A stretch of DNA of 64,000 bases from Elmis aenea (taxonomy: Eukaryota; Arthropoda; Insecta; Coleoptera; Elmidae): positions 32,854,788 through 32,918,787 of the forward strand of contig OX393581.1 of the NCBI GenBank assembly GCA_947652605.1, written 5' to 3'. This document shows, in pieces, positions 41,830 through 55,055 of this stretch; position 1 is the first letter of the stretch, and each line of letters begins with the position of its first letter. The translations under genes were made by a program, and so were the position numbers. A model generated the notes under the pieces. The model did not search any database. It was not told the DNA's origin and worked only from the letters and a program-made list of their open reading frames with translations.

Positions 41830-43165
41830 AACTGCTTAACGCAGTAGCTTTAAATACACCAATAAAATGAAGCTAAAATTATATCACTAAATGCGTGATT
41901 AAATAAAACCCAAATGTGAAGATAATTAAACTAAATAACCCTAAAAAACGCGTAACTCTAAATGCACCAATAAAATGAAACTAAAAATATATCACCAACT
42001 GCGTGATTAAATAAAACCAAACCTAAAGTAAATTAAACTAAATTACCCCAAAAAACGCGTAACTCTAAATGCACTAATAAAATGAAACTAAAAATATATC
42101 ACCAACTGCGTGATTAAATAAAACCAAATCTAAAGTAAATTAAACTAAATTACCCCAAAAAACGCGTAACTCTAAATGCACTAATAAAATGAAACTAAAA
42201 ATATATCACCAACTGCGTGATTAAATAAAACCAAACCTAAAGTAAATTAAACTAAATTACCCCAAAAAACGCGTAACTCTAAATGCACTAATAAAATGAA
42301 ACTAAAAATATATCACCAACTGCGTGATTAAATAAAACCAAACCTAAAGTAAATTAAACTAAATTACCCCAAAAAACGCGTAACTCTAAATGCACCAATA
42401 AAATGAAACTAAAAATATATCACCAACTGCGTGATTAAATAAAACCAAATCTAAAGTAAATTAAACTAAATTACCCCAAAAAACGCGTAACTCTAAATGC
42501 ACTAATAAAATGAAACTAAAAATATATCACCAAATGCGTGATTAAATAAAACCCAAATGTGAAGATAATTAAACTAAATTACCCTAAAAAACGCCTAACT
42601 CTATATGCACCAATAAAATGAAAATAAAAATATATCACCAACTGCGTGATTAAATAAAACCAAACCTAAAGTAAATTAAACTAAATTACCCCAAAAAACG
42701 CGTAACTCTAAATGCACCAATAAAATGAAACTAAAAATATATCACCAACTGCGTGATTAAATAAAACCAAATCTAAAGTAAATTAAACTAAATTACCCCA
42801 AAAAACGCGTAACTCTAAATGCACTAATAAAATGAAACTAAAAATATATCACCAAATGCGTGATTAAATAAAACCCAAATGTGAAGATAATTAAACTAAA
42901 TTACCCTAAAAAACGCCTAACTCTATATGCACCAATAAAATGAAACTAAAAATATATCACCAACTGCGTGATTAAATAAAACCAAACCTAAAGTAAATTA
43001 AACTAAATTACCCCAAAAAACGCGTAACTCTAAATGCACCAATAAAATGAAACTAAAAATATATCACCAACTGCGTGATTAAATAAAACCAAATCTAAAG
43101 TAAATTAAACTAAAGTACCCCAAAAAACGCGTAACTCCAAATGCACCAATAAAATGAAACTAAAA
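41830..43165. repeat. 107-bp tandem array upstream of the transposase gene
   Basis: About 12.5 copies with core AACGCGTAACTCTAAATGCA and CACCAACTGCGTGATTAAAT. A minority variant carries CCCAAATGTGAAGATAAT. It starts about 70 bp upstream of the transposase ATG (minus strand), the position of a promoter or 5' UTR. Confidence 0.92.
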
Positions 43166-44016
43166 ATACTACTTGCTCCAACTTTGATATGCAAATAGTG
43201 GCGAAAGAATTCAAATTTTGCAAAAACAACTGAATGTAAAGTATTAATGCAAAATGCAAATAATTGCTTTATTGCACTAACAACTCAATATAGAGTGTTG
43301 GCAAAGCGTAAATAAAAATTGGAAAACTGTAAAAAAATGTGATTAATAAAGAAAGCAAAAATCATACCTCTAACGAAAATATCACAAATACACAATTTGT
43401 TGGTAACACACAAATACAATATTCGGTGCAACTACACCCGGTAAAAGTATCTAAGCAAATAATATTTACTTGTTGATTTAATAAGATGGGGTTGTATTGC
43501 TGTTTAGAATTGTGTGAAAAGTGGGAGAAACAACTTTTAACACCTATAACTGTAAAATATCTGTATAGTTTATTTTAAGATATTTTAACCTGACTTAGGG
43601 GATTTAACAATTAGTATTATTAGGCACCCGTGGAGAGATAAGATAATCTCTTGAAAATCTGTAGTGAACTCATTATGTTTGAAAGGCGTATTAAATAATA
43701 ATTAAAGAAACCGTTAATTCTGTACAGTACGGCCCTTACACCCCCTTGCGGGGCAGAACTAGCAATTTGTGGATTACTAGTAATTATAGTAGGTAATGCT
43801 GTTATTAGCAGTTTAAACTATCTTGAAATAGACTATTACTTACTTATACATTTCAAAAGTTGTATATTATTATGATAGCGCAAGAAAAAACCGGTAAAAT
43901 TTGTGAAAAATTATGCAAAAAAATTAAAATGTTTAATAAATTAACTATATACAAATTCTTAAGTCGTCTCAAAGCAGGCCATACAAAAATTAAATAAAAT
44001 AATTATAACGATTGAT
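43166..44016. other. Inner spacer on the promoter side of the giant element
   Basis: Non-coding AT-rich DNA. A GTACGGCCCT motif at 43727 also occurs near 36783 on the other side of the gene. No ORF. Confidence 0.45.
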
Positions 44017-47000
44017 TTAATTGTATAACTTCGCTACCGGTCTATTAGCAACTTTGTAATTTGTATGGTAGTTGTATATAAGCATAAGGATGCTATTTCT
44101 GAAACAATTTTGTTTATACAAGCATACAAGGCAAAGTTATGATTTTTTTAAAATAAGTAATGATAATAGCGTGGGCGGTTTTAATTGCATAACTTCGCTG
44201 CCGCTCTATTAGCAACTTTGTAATTTGTATGGTAGATGTATATAAGCATAAGGAAGATATTTCTGAAACAATTTTGTTTATACAAGCATACAAGGCAAAG
44301 TTATGAATTTTTTTAAATAAGTAATGATAATAGCGTAGGCGGTTTTAATTGCATAACTTCGCTGCCGCTCTATTAGCAACTTTGTAATTTATATGGTAGT
44401 TGTATATAAGCATAAGGATGCTATTTCTGAAACACTTTTGTTTATACAAGCATACAGAGCAAAGTTATGATTTTTTTAAAATAAGTAATGATAATAGCGT
44501 GGGCGGTTTTAATTGCATAACTTCGCTGCCGCTCTATTAGCAACTTTGTAATTTGTATGGTAGATGTATATAAGCATAAGGATGCTATTTCTGAAACACT
44601 TTTGTTTATACAAGCATACAGAGCAAAGTTATGATTTTTTTAAAATAAGTAATGATAATAGCGTGGGCGGTTTTAATTGCATAACTTCGCTGCCGCTCTA
44701 TTAGCAACTTTGTAATTTGTATGGTAGATGTATATAAGCATAAGGAAGATATTTCTGAAACAATTTTGTTTATACAAGCATACAAGGCAAAGTTATGAAT
44801 TTTTTTAAATAAGTAATGATAATAGCGTAGGCGGTTTTAATTGCATAACTTCGCTGCCGCTCTATTAGCAACTTTGTAATTTGTATGGTAGATGTATATA
44901 AGCATAAGAAAGATATTTCTGAAACAATTTTGTTTATACAAGCATACAAGGCAAAGTTATGAATTTTTTTAAATAAGTAATGATAATAGCGTAGGCGGTT
45001 TTAATTGCATAACTTCGCTGCCGCTCTATTAGCAACTTTGTAATTTGTATGGTAGATGTATATAAGCATAAGGAAGATATTTCTGAAACAATTTTGTTTA
45101 TACAAGCATACAAGGCAAAGTTATGATTTTTTTTAAATAAGTAATGATAATAGCGTAGGCGGTTTTAATTGCATAACTTCGCTGCCCCTCTATTAGCAAC
45201 TTCGTAATTTATATGGTAGTTGTATATAAGCATAAGGATGCTATTTCTGAAACACTTTTGTTTATACAAGCATACAGAGCAAAGTTATGATTTTTTTTAA
45301 ATAAGTAATGATAATAGCGTGGGCGGTTTTAATTGCATAACTTCGCTGCCGCTCTATTAGCAACTTTGTAATTTGTATGGTAGATGTATATAAGCATAAG
45401 GAAGATATTTCTGAAACAATTTTGTTTATACAAGCATACAAGGCAAAGTTATGAATTTTTTTAAATAAGTAATGATAATAGCGTAGGCGGTTTTAATTGC
45501 ATAACTTCGCTGCCCCTCTATTAGCAACTTTGTAATTTATATGGTAGTTGTATATAAGCATAAGGATGCTATTTCTGAAACACTTTTGTTTATACAAGCA
45601 TACAGAGCAAAGTTATGATTTTTTAAAAATAAGTAATGATAATAGCGTGGGCGGTTTTAATTGCATAACTTCGCTGCCGCTCTATTAGCAACTTTGTAAT
45701 TTATATGGTAGTTGTATATAAGCATAAGGATGCTATTTCTGAAACACTTTTGTTTATACAAGCATACAGAGCAAAGTTATGATTTTTTTAAAATAAGTAA
45801 TGATAATAGCGTGGGCGGTTTTAATTGCATAACTTCGCTGCCGCTCTATTAGCAACTTTGTAATTTGTATGGTAGATGTATATAAGCATAAGGAAGATAT
45901 TTCTGAAACAATTTTGTTTATACAAGCATACAAGGCAAAGTTATGAATTTTTTTAAATAAGTAATGATAATAGCGTAGGCGGTTTTAATTGCATAACTTC
46001 GCTGCCGCTCTATTAGCAACTTTGTAATTTATATGGTAGTTGTATATAAGCATAAGGATGCTATTTCTGAAACACTTTTGTTTATACAAGCATACAGAGC
46101 AAAGTTATGATTTTTTAAAAATAAGTAATGATAATAGCGTGGGCGGTTTTAATTGCATAACTTCGCTGCCGCTCTATTAGCAACTTTGTAATTTATATGG
46201 TAGTTGTATATAAGCATAAGGATGCTATTTCTGAAACACTTTTGTTTATACAAGCATACAGAGCAAAGTTATGATTTTTTTAAAATAAGTAATGATAATA
46301 GCGTGGGCGGTTTTAATTGCATAACTTCGCTGCCGCTCTATTAGCAACTTTGTAATTTGTATGGTAGATGTATATAAGCATAAGGAAGATATTTCTGAAA
46401 CAATTTTGTTTATACAAGCATACAAGGCAAAGTTATGAATTTTTTTAAATAAGTAATGATAATAGCGTAGGCGGTTTTAATTGCATAACTTCGCTGCCGC
46501 TCTATTAGCAACTTTGTAATTTATATGGTAGTTGTATATAAGCATAAGGATGCTATTTCTGAAACACTTTTGTTTATACAAGCATACAGAGCAAAGTTAT
46601 GATTTTTTAAAAATAAGTAATGATAATAGCGTGGGCGGTTTTAATTGCATAACTTCGCTGCCGCTCTATTAGCAACTTTGTAATTTATATGGTAGTTGTA
46701 TATAAGCATAAGGATGCTATTTCTGAAACACTTTTGTTTATACAAGCATACAGAGCAAAGTTATGATTTTTTTAAAATAAGTGATAATAGCGTGGGCGGT
46801 TTTAATTGCATAACTTCGCTGCCGCTCTATTAGCAACTTTGTAATTTGTATGGTAGATGTATATAAGCATAAGGAAGATATTTCTGAAACAATTTTGTTT
46901 ATACAAGCATACAAGGCAAAGTTATGAATTTTTTTAAATAAGTAATGATAATAGCGTAGGCGGTTTTAATTGCATAACTTCGCTGCCGCTCTATTAGCAA

Positions 47001-47265
47001 CTTTGTAATTTATATGGTAGTTGTATATAAGCATAAGGATGCTATTTCTGAAACACTTTTGTTTATACAAGCATACAGAGCAAAGTTATGATTTTTTAAA
47101 AATAAGTAATGATAATAGCGTGGGCGGTTTTAATTGCATAACTTCGCTGCCGCTCTATTAGCAACTTTGTAATTTGTATGGTAGATGTATATAAGCATAA
47201 GGAAGATATTTCTGAAACGATTTTGTTTATACAAGCATACAAGACAAAGTTATGAATTTTATTTA
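44017..47265 (-). repeat. Right arm: 20 tandem copies of the 164-bp repeat, inverted
   Basis: Same unit as the left arm in opposite orientation. Order from the outside inward: A B A B B A B B A B B A B A A A B B A A. The innermost units are slightly diverged (CTTCGCTACCGGTC near 44030). The variant order differs from the left arm, so the arms are not simple mirror copies. Confidence 0.93.
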
Positions 47266-47269
47266 TATA

Positions 47270-47442
47270 AATTATAACAACGGCGCGTAGACTGCTTCGA
47301 ATCGAGAGTGACGGAGCTATCGCTCCCTAGTAGAAGGAAGCAGTATAGAGCTAGGCGGGCGTGGTTTAATTCTAAGGCTGACCGACAGATACGCAACGAC
47401 TAAGAGTGGCCGCTAGAGAACTGGCCGTCAGTTTCACTCCGG
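47270..47442 (-). repeat. Right terminal inverted repeat, unique outer part
   Basis: Inverted counterpart of 32719-32890, ending CCGTCAGTTTCACTCCGG. It shares GCTATCGCTCCCTAGTAG and AATTCTAAGGCTGA with the left end. Confidence 0.85.
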
Positions 47443-47451
47443 TGTTTGTTT
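47443..47451 (+). repeat. Right 9-bp target-site duplication
   Basis: TGTTTGTTT directly outside the right terminus; see the left copy at 32710-32718. Confidence 0.75.
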
Positions 47452-50400
47452 TACTTTTTAATACACGATTTAGAAAGCTTTGTATATATTTGCACATTAG
47501 TTTTTCTCTGATATCGCTGTTTGTTTTGTATTTCCCGTAATGTGATAAAACTGTTTTATCTAGGTTTACATTGACATTAAACTCATTTTTCGTTAATTAC
47601 TACATAGATTTCATTTATTAACAAGTTTGCGGTAAATAATCAGTACTTTTTGATTATTTTTTTATTATTAGACGTTTTCCGCAAAAATTTAAATATTTTA
47701 GTCAACAAAATTTGCATTATTAATTGTTTGTAGTACGAAAAGTGTATATGTTCAGCTTTGTTCATGTATCATTAAGTATTATGTATGCACGTAAAACAAA
47801 AGTCTGCGACTATTTCCTGAAATTGTATGGCGATAACGTGTCGTTATTAACATGTGGTTGTAAAAAAAACTGATTAAAACGTTTAGTTTATTGTGAATAA
47901 TTATGTAAACAGCGTATTACAAGCAGAAAATAATTAGTTAAAAGTAACTTCAAAACTTTTTTTATTATGATACTGAACAATTGATTATGAAATTATGATT
48001 GAAAATGTATTACATTTAACAATGAATTATCATATGTGGATGTGCAAAAAAATCTTTTGTACACGATTTAATGCGCATGTCTAAAAAGCAACTGTAGAAA
48101 ATAATCTAAATAACAAGTTTTGCGTCTTGTTATTGTTTCAAACTTTTTGTTGCTGGTTAACATAGCGAAGTTTGCTCTTTTTGTGGCTGCAGTATTTTAT
48201 AACTTATAAATATGCTAAACATATGCAATTAGCAGGATGTAGGATGTACATGTGTAAATCAAAATGCACAGTTAAGTTTTTCGTTTTTGAAGCTGCAAGC
48301 TTGAATAAATCAGCAGTTTGGGAGTTTTTTGGTAATTGCAAATCAGTTAAACGAAAAATAAGATTATTGTTTCCAGGTATTTTTTAAAATAATTTCGCTA
48401 TTTAAGTCATTTTAAAGATATTTGGGTCGTATTCTTGTACCTTTTTTAATTTTTAAGTGGTCTCTGTTAAGGCCGAGCGATCACCGAATTGTTATGACGC
48501 GTGACGTGACAGAAAAATTTAAATATTAAAGGTCGTTAGATTCTTCGGTTTGTGACTTTAGTTAGTTATTCATTTTTTCGAAATACTTTCCAATATAAAT
48601 TGCGCCCCAAGCTTTAATAACAGCTAATTATTATAACTCTACTGTGTTCATAGTTCCTCAAGTATTGTGTGATTTGTTATTTAAATGTTACATAAAACGT
48701 ATGTTGCTTTCATGTTAGATAAAAAGGTATTATTTTAAATCTTGTAAACGCCTGCCCTTGACAGAAATGCCATTTGAGTGTCACCCAAGAATAAATAAAC
48801 TTTACTTTTGTTACAGCATGCGTAATTGAAATACGGTGACAAATTGATTATGAATTTTTATATGTTAGCTCACACTCCGAGCTATCATTTACATATAAAA
48901 CATTGAAAGTATACGTAACTTGCTCGACGTTTCTCCTGTTATTTCTCGAATGACAACTGGTTATTTGTCATGAGACGTGCTGAAATAGATAAATGGAAAC
49001 TTTGACTTGATTTTTGCTTAATGTTGGTTGCAGATGAGTGGATAAACTTTCTTCTTTTCATAGTTTTATACACTTTAAATTTAAGACGTAACTTTTCATC
49101 AAGGGAGATTTAAATTTGTTTTTTACATATACAATGCGAAGTACAATATTGTGATGTGAATATCAAAAAATGTCGATAGGTTCACAAGTTTAAGAGTTTT
49201 AACCGGTTTCGCAATGATCATTTGAATATGTGCATGGTTGGATATAACATTTTTTAAAATCTTATTTTAAAGTATTGAGGAAACATTGGAAACGTGTACC
49301 TTTTTTTCTACGACCACTTCGTTAAATGACTATTACTGCTGTACAACCTGCATGTATAGTAAGAGGGTCCTTACGCACGGTAAGCAAAAATTAGTTTTTT
49401 CAGAAATTATCAAAGCTGACTCACGCCCAAATTGACAATTAACAGCGTACGTACAAGTGTGTTTACTATTAGCCGAAAAGCCGATATAATCGTATATATT
49501 ATGTGGTCGTAGAAAAAGTATAGTACAAAACTCGAGTTGTAAAACAATTACGATTTTGTGAAAACATTTCCACTCGTGCGTAATATGCTTTTTACAACTC
49601 CTGTTATGAAATATGCTATTTAAAATCTGAAGTTTTTCATTTTTAATTACAGAAAGATCTGCACGAATAAGAAATACCGTTAACTGAACAAATATACACA
49701 GTTTTACTCAATCTTGTGTCTGATATTTAATTTCAATGTAATTCTGACTTACGTGAGAGAATTTATGAATTATTCAATGTCTGACAGTTTTTATCACTAC
49801 TTTTTTAGACTACTATGTGTTGTTCTAATATTAATGTTGCCCTGTAAATTGATTGCTTTGCTGTGTGTATTTTGCTATTTTGTAACAAGCTGAAGATAAC
49901 TTCACTTCACTTAAATCTGCAGGATTAAAATAATTTGGTGACCACGTATTCTTATAAATTGGTTATATTTAATAAATATACTTTTGTTTTTCTTCAGAAA
50001 TCGTCAATCTTTTTGCGAAGCTTAAGTCATACAATATTAGTCGAAAAGTGTACATACTTAAGCATCTTCAAATGTAACCTCATTTAGTCAAATTTATCTT
50101 TAACGTCACAAAATCGCGTGACCATGAAAATAATAGCATAATTAACGAAAAAACTAATTGTAAGTATTTGACTTCAAAAATGCTTTCTACAGTTTTTCTT
50201 TGACGTACTCGTTAGTTTCAGTATTGAATGGTATTTGTATTTAATCGTTTTACTCAGTTTCGTGCTTGAAGTAATAATACAATTCACGTTAAATAAATAA
50301 TGCTCCCTCCTGTATTTTTGGTCGGTCTATTATTACTTTAGACGTGTGTCATAACCATATTACACCTGCATTAGTAAACTTCTAAATTTATAGACTTAGT

Positions 50401-52190
50401 ACTATAGTTCCTTCATTCATGTTATGATCTAGTAGTCTTTGACCTTGCGTGACCAAGTTTTTTATCCTTTCGTTATCAATTGTCCCAGTAAATTCGCAAT
50501 AACTCAGTATCGGTTATTTCAAATGTAAATCGATAATGGTTGGTGGAGCGTGTACGTAACGCGTACACTTCGCGTTGTCTAACGCACAGGAAACAAATCT
50601 GGATTCAAATATTGATAAACAAGAGTCATTATGGCCTGAACCCCCACATATGGCGTACTCGCAGTCATAGAGATTACGTCCTAGTTGGCCAGGCGAATAC
50701 TAGTCGCTGGTAACAAAGGGGCCACAAAGTTTGGCTGTCCAACGTTATATGTGTAACTCAGAAGTTCTCTATTATAAAGAAAACTCGTTTATAAAAAACC
50801 TACCCACCTTTAGGGCGTAGGAACCAGGTAGATTCCATGAAAAAATGCTTGTTTTTTTAGAAAAGACTCATTCCCATTCAGTTCTCGAATAGAATTTGGC
50901 ATCTGCTTCTTGCCACATATCTTTACTGCTGTACGCTCTGGATTTGTATTGTAAAATAACACTGTTAACGTTGCCAGTCGCATGAGAATATCGCACATCT
51001 CGGTAGGCGATGCAACGCGGATGCATTCACATTATTTGAGTAACTGAAACGTAACGATAATCAGGCAATCATAATTATTATGTGTTTGTTATTGTTAGTG
51101 TAATAACTTAATCAGTTTCTTGAAGTAATATTTTATGTTCTTCATAGATCCTAAACTTTGTATTTACAAGTCTTTCGGTCGTAAATCTATACACATTATT
51201 AACTAAACCTAGCCATAAAATTAAACGAAGTAATTCACTGTCGGGATGCTCATTGGAAAACTTGAAAGGCTAACGAACTCGTACGGCTTTAATATTTTAA
51301 CAATTTCCTGTAATGTTGTCTCGTTTTACGAGTACCGTGCTTTTTTTGAACAACTTGCACTAGCGTAATGCACGGAGATGGTTTTATATGCATATATGAA
51401 GAGGTCGTAGGTTACGGCTTGTCGCTAAACGTACAAATTACAAATACTTTGTAGTCACATCGTAGTAATAATAATAAGCTTCTTACAAAGTGCCTCACAA
51501 CGTAGCGACTTTAAAACATGTCAGTTGTTGTGATTTCCCAAAGTGTTATTGTGTAGTTTGAAATTACATGCTTAGCTATTATTGTCTAATGACCAAACAA
51601 GTATCATCTTCTCTAACTTAAAAGCAAATTTGTATATGATTACAAAAGACACTGGAATAAGTTACATAAGGACACAGAATAAATACCTAAATATTTTTCC
51701 GTGTTAAAAAAGTATACAGAAATACTAAAGATTTTTTTAAATGTCGTTATAATAGAATTAATATGCCCTAAATCTACTGCTTATGAATGGATGAATTGCA
51801 GTACTAAATCATTTTTTTAATCTATTGTATTTTTTTCCACGAAATTATCACCATTAATTCGTTAAAATGTATTCATAGGTGTGTCACAAACATGAACTAA
51901 ACTATATTTACATTTTGACATTACGCTTTTCTATCAGCATATACATATTTATGATGGAAATACATACTTTTGTTAACAAAGTAATTACTTAATAGTTTTT
52001 ATCAAAAAGGAATTCATTTACAATTAGGTAACACATTTAAATGTAGCAAGGTTTTTGTGTGGTAAAAATTGTTAAAAAAAGTGAACGTTGGTGTTTTAAA
52101 ATAATAACAGAGTTAAGCATTTATCGTCCAACCCAAATTTTAATGCGCTATTCTAAAATAACTATGACAGCAATCAAATTATGTGTAGAT
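47452..52190. other. AT-rich, TE-poor non-coding DNA
   Basis: No convincing ORF, inverted termini or tandem repeat over 4.7 kb. In contrast to the Pld introns it shows no TACAGGGTG foldbacks. It may be intron of the gene beginning at 30395. Confidence 0.45.
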
Positions 52191-52360
52191 ATATCGTAAA
52201 ATCCCAATTATAATACGCACATTTGTATCATACGCATGCAATGTAGGTTATGGTCGTGATCAAAAACGACGCATTTTTTACTGCTCGAGTATAAGACGCA
52301 CCCGAGTTTTAGAGGTAAAGAAATATAAATTTTGCGTATTATACGCGAAATTTTACGGTA
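52191..52360. mobile_element. MITE with CGTAAAAT...GTATAATACGC ends
   Basis: Left TCGTAAAAT then TATAATACGCA, right TGCGTATTATACGCG then ATTTTACGGTA, inverted over about 28 bp with mismatches. The interior has GTATAAGACGCACCC. The flanking dinucleotide duplication is not clear. Confidence 0.65.
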
Positions 52361-54396
52361 TTTGTGCTTTGTTATGATCACAATAGTGGTTCTTAACTTA
52401 TTTTCTAACTGCTGAGCCATTTAAACGAACACAGAATGAGTTGGTTGTAAAATTTTCAATTTGGCAAATGCCCAAAAAGTTCATGTAATTAATCTTCTCT
52501 TACATGAAACTGGATAGGTATGTTAGTATCCAAAAATGTCAACGTAAAGCAACAGTTTTAAGCAAAAAGAGACGGAATTAATTGTTAAACATCGTGATTT
52601 ATCCTATGAAAGTACACAATATGCCAGAAAAAAACATAAAGCTGCATTTTAAATAAATAACCTTGGATATATTGTTGATAGCTTTCACATAAAAAGCTTA
52701 CATTAGTACATTTTAATATATCCGTTAACACGAAAGTTGTATATCAGAAAATATAGCTAATAAATAAGCAAAACGTACATAATTTTCCTGTGATGTTGCC
52801 TCATTGGTCTAGCTAAACGTCACCTTCAAGTGCGCTAAAGTTATTTGTTTACTACGATATTTAACTGATGTTAAAATATGTCTTTGTTTGTGCTTTTATC
52901 CGCAATGATTTTATTTGAAAACTTGCATTGTAAGGGCATTTGATAACGATAACACTACTAAAGGCCAGTCTACACTCTTGGCCTGATTAAATTGTGTGTT
53001 TAAATTCAACATATCGTGTGAACGAAACATAACATGGCTATTTGTAAGACGATTTATCGTCTGTAACTTTTTTTTGTGCATCTGGTTGTCTAATCGTCGG
53101 AGGCTTTCAACAGGCTTGTGTTTTTTATTAGGATTTCTTAGAACTTACTGTAATTATTCATTATCTGTGATTTAAGTGTGTGTAATTTTACTAATCAGAA
53201 AATGTTAGGAGTTCTTATTTGTACTGATACGTTTTCTGGATTATCAAAAATTGTGAAACGAAAGGATGGGAAATTGTTTCAGTTACGTACATACATCATA
53301 TGATATTAAAATTTTATAGGTGATCACGTATTTTCTTATATTTCTCATTAAAAATCTCCCAAAAGCAAATGAAAATAAAAATATTTTGCCTTGTGCGTTT
53401 TCATCCTTATTTTAATATCCTGGTTGTAGAAAATATATGGAATAGACAGATTCTTCACATTCAGACATAGATTTCCCACAGGCATTTCTTCTATCTTGCA
53501 CTGCATCATACTTATACCGGAAATTTATTTAAAATCGAAAATTGTACGGAATAAAAATTACATTTTTATGTTGTGCTTTTAATTAATTTATAGATTTTTT
53601 AAATAAAAGTTGGTTGTCGCTACTCGAGAACATTAAAATAGACTCTTCGTCACTTCGTCTTCCTTTGTCTTTAAATAAGTGGAATATTTTTACAGACTCT
53701 GTTAAGTATTAAGGAGGAATAATAAATACGTCGTGTGTACACGAATGATAAGTTTATTACCTAAATATCATTATAAAAATAACTTTATTGCTTTGTTTTA
53801 TACGTGCCGTCAATTATTACGCCCGTAAAAATCAAGTATGAGAAACAGAACTTAAATAATTAAATTCTGTACGTCGGGACAAGATTGTTTTTGCATGTAC
53901 CGAAAAAAATGCACTGTTTTAAATATTGCTTGTGAAAAAAAATGATCTAATGTAGGTAATGCAGACTACTGAATCGTTTTAAAAAACTAAAAATTGCTCA
54001 ATATATTGCAGTAATACACATATGTTTTGTTCTACCTACAATGTAAATTAAAATTGCTGGATGGAAGTACGTAGGTTGGTTGGTGATGTCTGGCCACGAC
54101 TGTAATAAAAATATTTTACTTTAAGTGATACGGATAAAAGTCTTGAGGGCTTAATCTTTACCATAAATCACTTATCACTTTGTAGCATAATACATTAGTT
54201 AGTTTGATGATCTATCGTGTTTGCTTCTGTAGATCATAGACCTTTAGTCTTAACATCCCCCGACTTGCGTTGTTTTAAATCGTTTCCCTTATACGTCGGT
54301 TTTCTTTAAATTTATTATGGTAAGCCAAGAGGAACATGGCAGAGGTCACTTATATTTTTGCGTTCAGAATCAATTTTCTGGGACTGCACTACCAAG
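52361..54396. other. AT-rich non-coding DNA
   Basis: No ORF, repeat array or inverted terminus was recognised. Confidence 0.4.
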
Positions 54397-55055
54397 TAGG
54401 AATGCACCGTTAAGCAATTTGGCCGATTAACGATTTATCGGCCGATCATTAACTTTCACATATGATTTATTGGATTATATAAGTATATTAAATGTACTCA
54501 TAAAATAAGTAATCTGTTTTATTACTCATTATTAGACCAACTTTTTGTCCTTGCGAACACACACACATCTTTATTTTATCAACTGCCACCCTCTTTAATA
54601 CCATTAAAAAAAAAAGCTTTAACTAACCTCTAACCTAACCCTTTCGTATTGATTTAAACAGAGTGCCCCATAGAGATATGTGCGGTAACAATAATAACTA
54701 AAAGTTGGTCTAATAAATAATAAGGGACGCTAAAACAGTAGATTACCCATGAATGTGTTTTTTATGACCCAATTTTGATTTTTGTAAATTTCTTCCTAAT
54801 ATACGTAAAATTTATAAAACAGTTAAATAAAACATTTGAAGCATGAAATGCAAGAGATAGATTATGCCTTGAAAATAAAAAAAAATATGTTCCTACATAA
54901 TAATTTAAGAGAATGCTTTTTTTATTTGTAGTTGTTAACTTTTTTGATGTAATATTTCAATCTAATCTATTGGCGAAACTAAATTTAATAAAAACCGATT
55001 AATCAGCCAACAAAACCGATTACCGATTAGCTACCGATTAATTGGTGCATCTTTA
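54397..55055. mobile_element. hAT-like element with TAGGAATGCACCG ends, non-coding
   Basis: Left TAGGAATGCACCGTTAA and right inverted TAAAGATGCACCAATTAATC, both followed by CGATTAA / CGGCCGAT-type subterminal repeats. An internal palindrome near 54515-54735 shares ATTAGACCAACTTTT and its inverse. No transposase frame remains. Confidence 0.6.

Larger units (their letters stand above)
32719..47442 (-). mobile_element. Giant MULE-type transposon with satellite-built inverted arms
   Basis: A 14.7-kb element. Inverted termini CCAGAGTGAAACTGACGG (left) and CCGGAGTGAAACTGACGG (right, read inward) are followed on both sides by GCCAGTTC and a GCGGCCAC block, then 20 tandem copies of a 164-bp repeat in opposite orientation. 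Order inside, left to right: left arm to about 36230; a GC-rich inverted repeat (36850-37055); a 3 x 261-bp array; the minus-strand transposase-protease gene; a 107-bp array; the right arm from about 44017. TGTTTGTTT flanks both ends. The intact ORF and near-identical repeat units suggest recent activity. It is placed with animal Mutator-like elements and possibly the Rehavkus group from remembered descriptions (inference). It lies 2 kb inside the putative first intron of the 30395 gene. Confidence 0.9.

Noticed and set aside
33070..47265. CRISPR array or centromeric satellite
   Set aside because: Units are contiguous without unique spacers, and the two arrays are inverted at the ends of a target-duplicated transposon, so they are transposon arms rather than CRISPR or a chromosomal satellite block.
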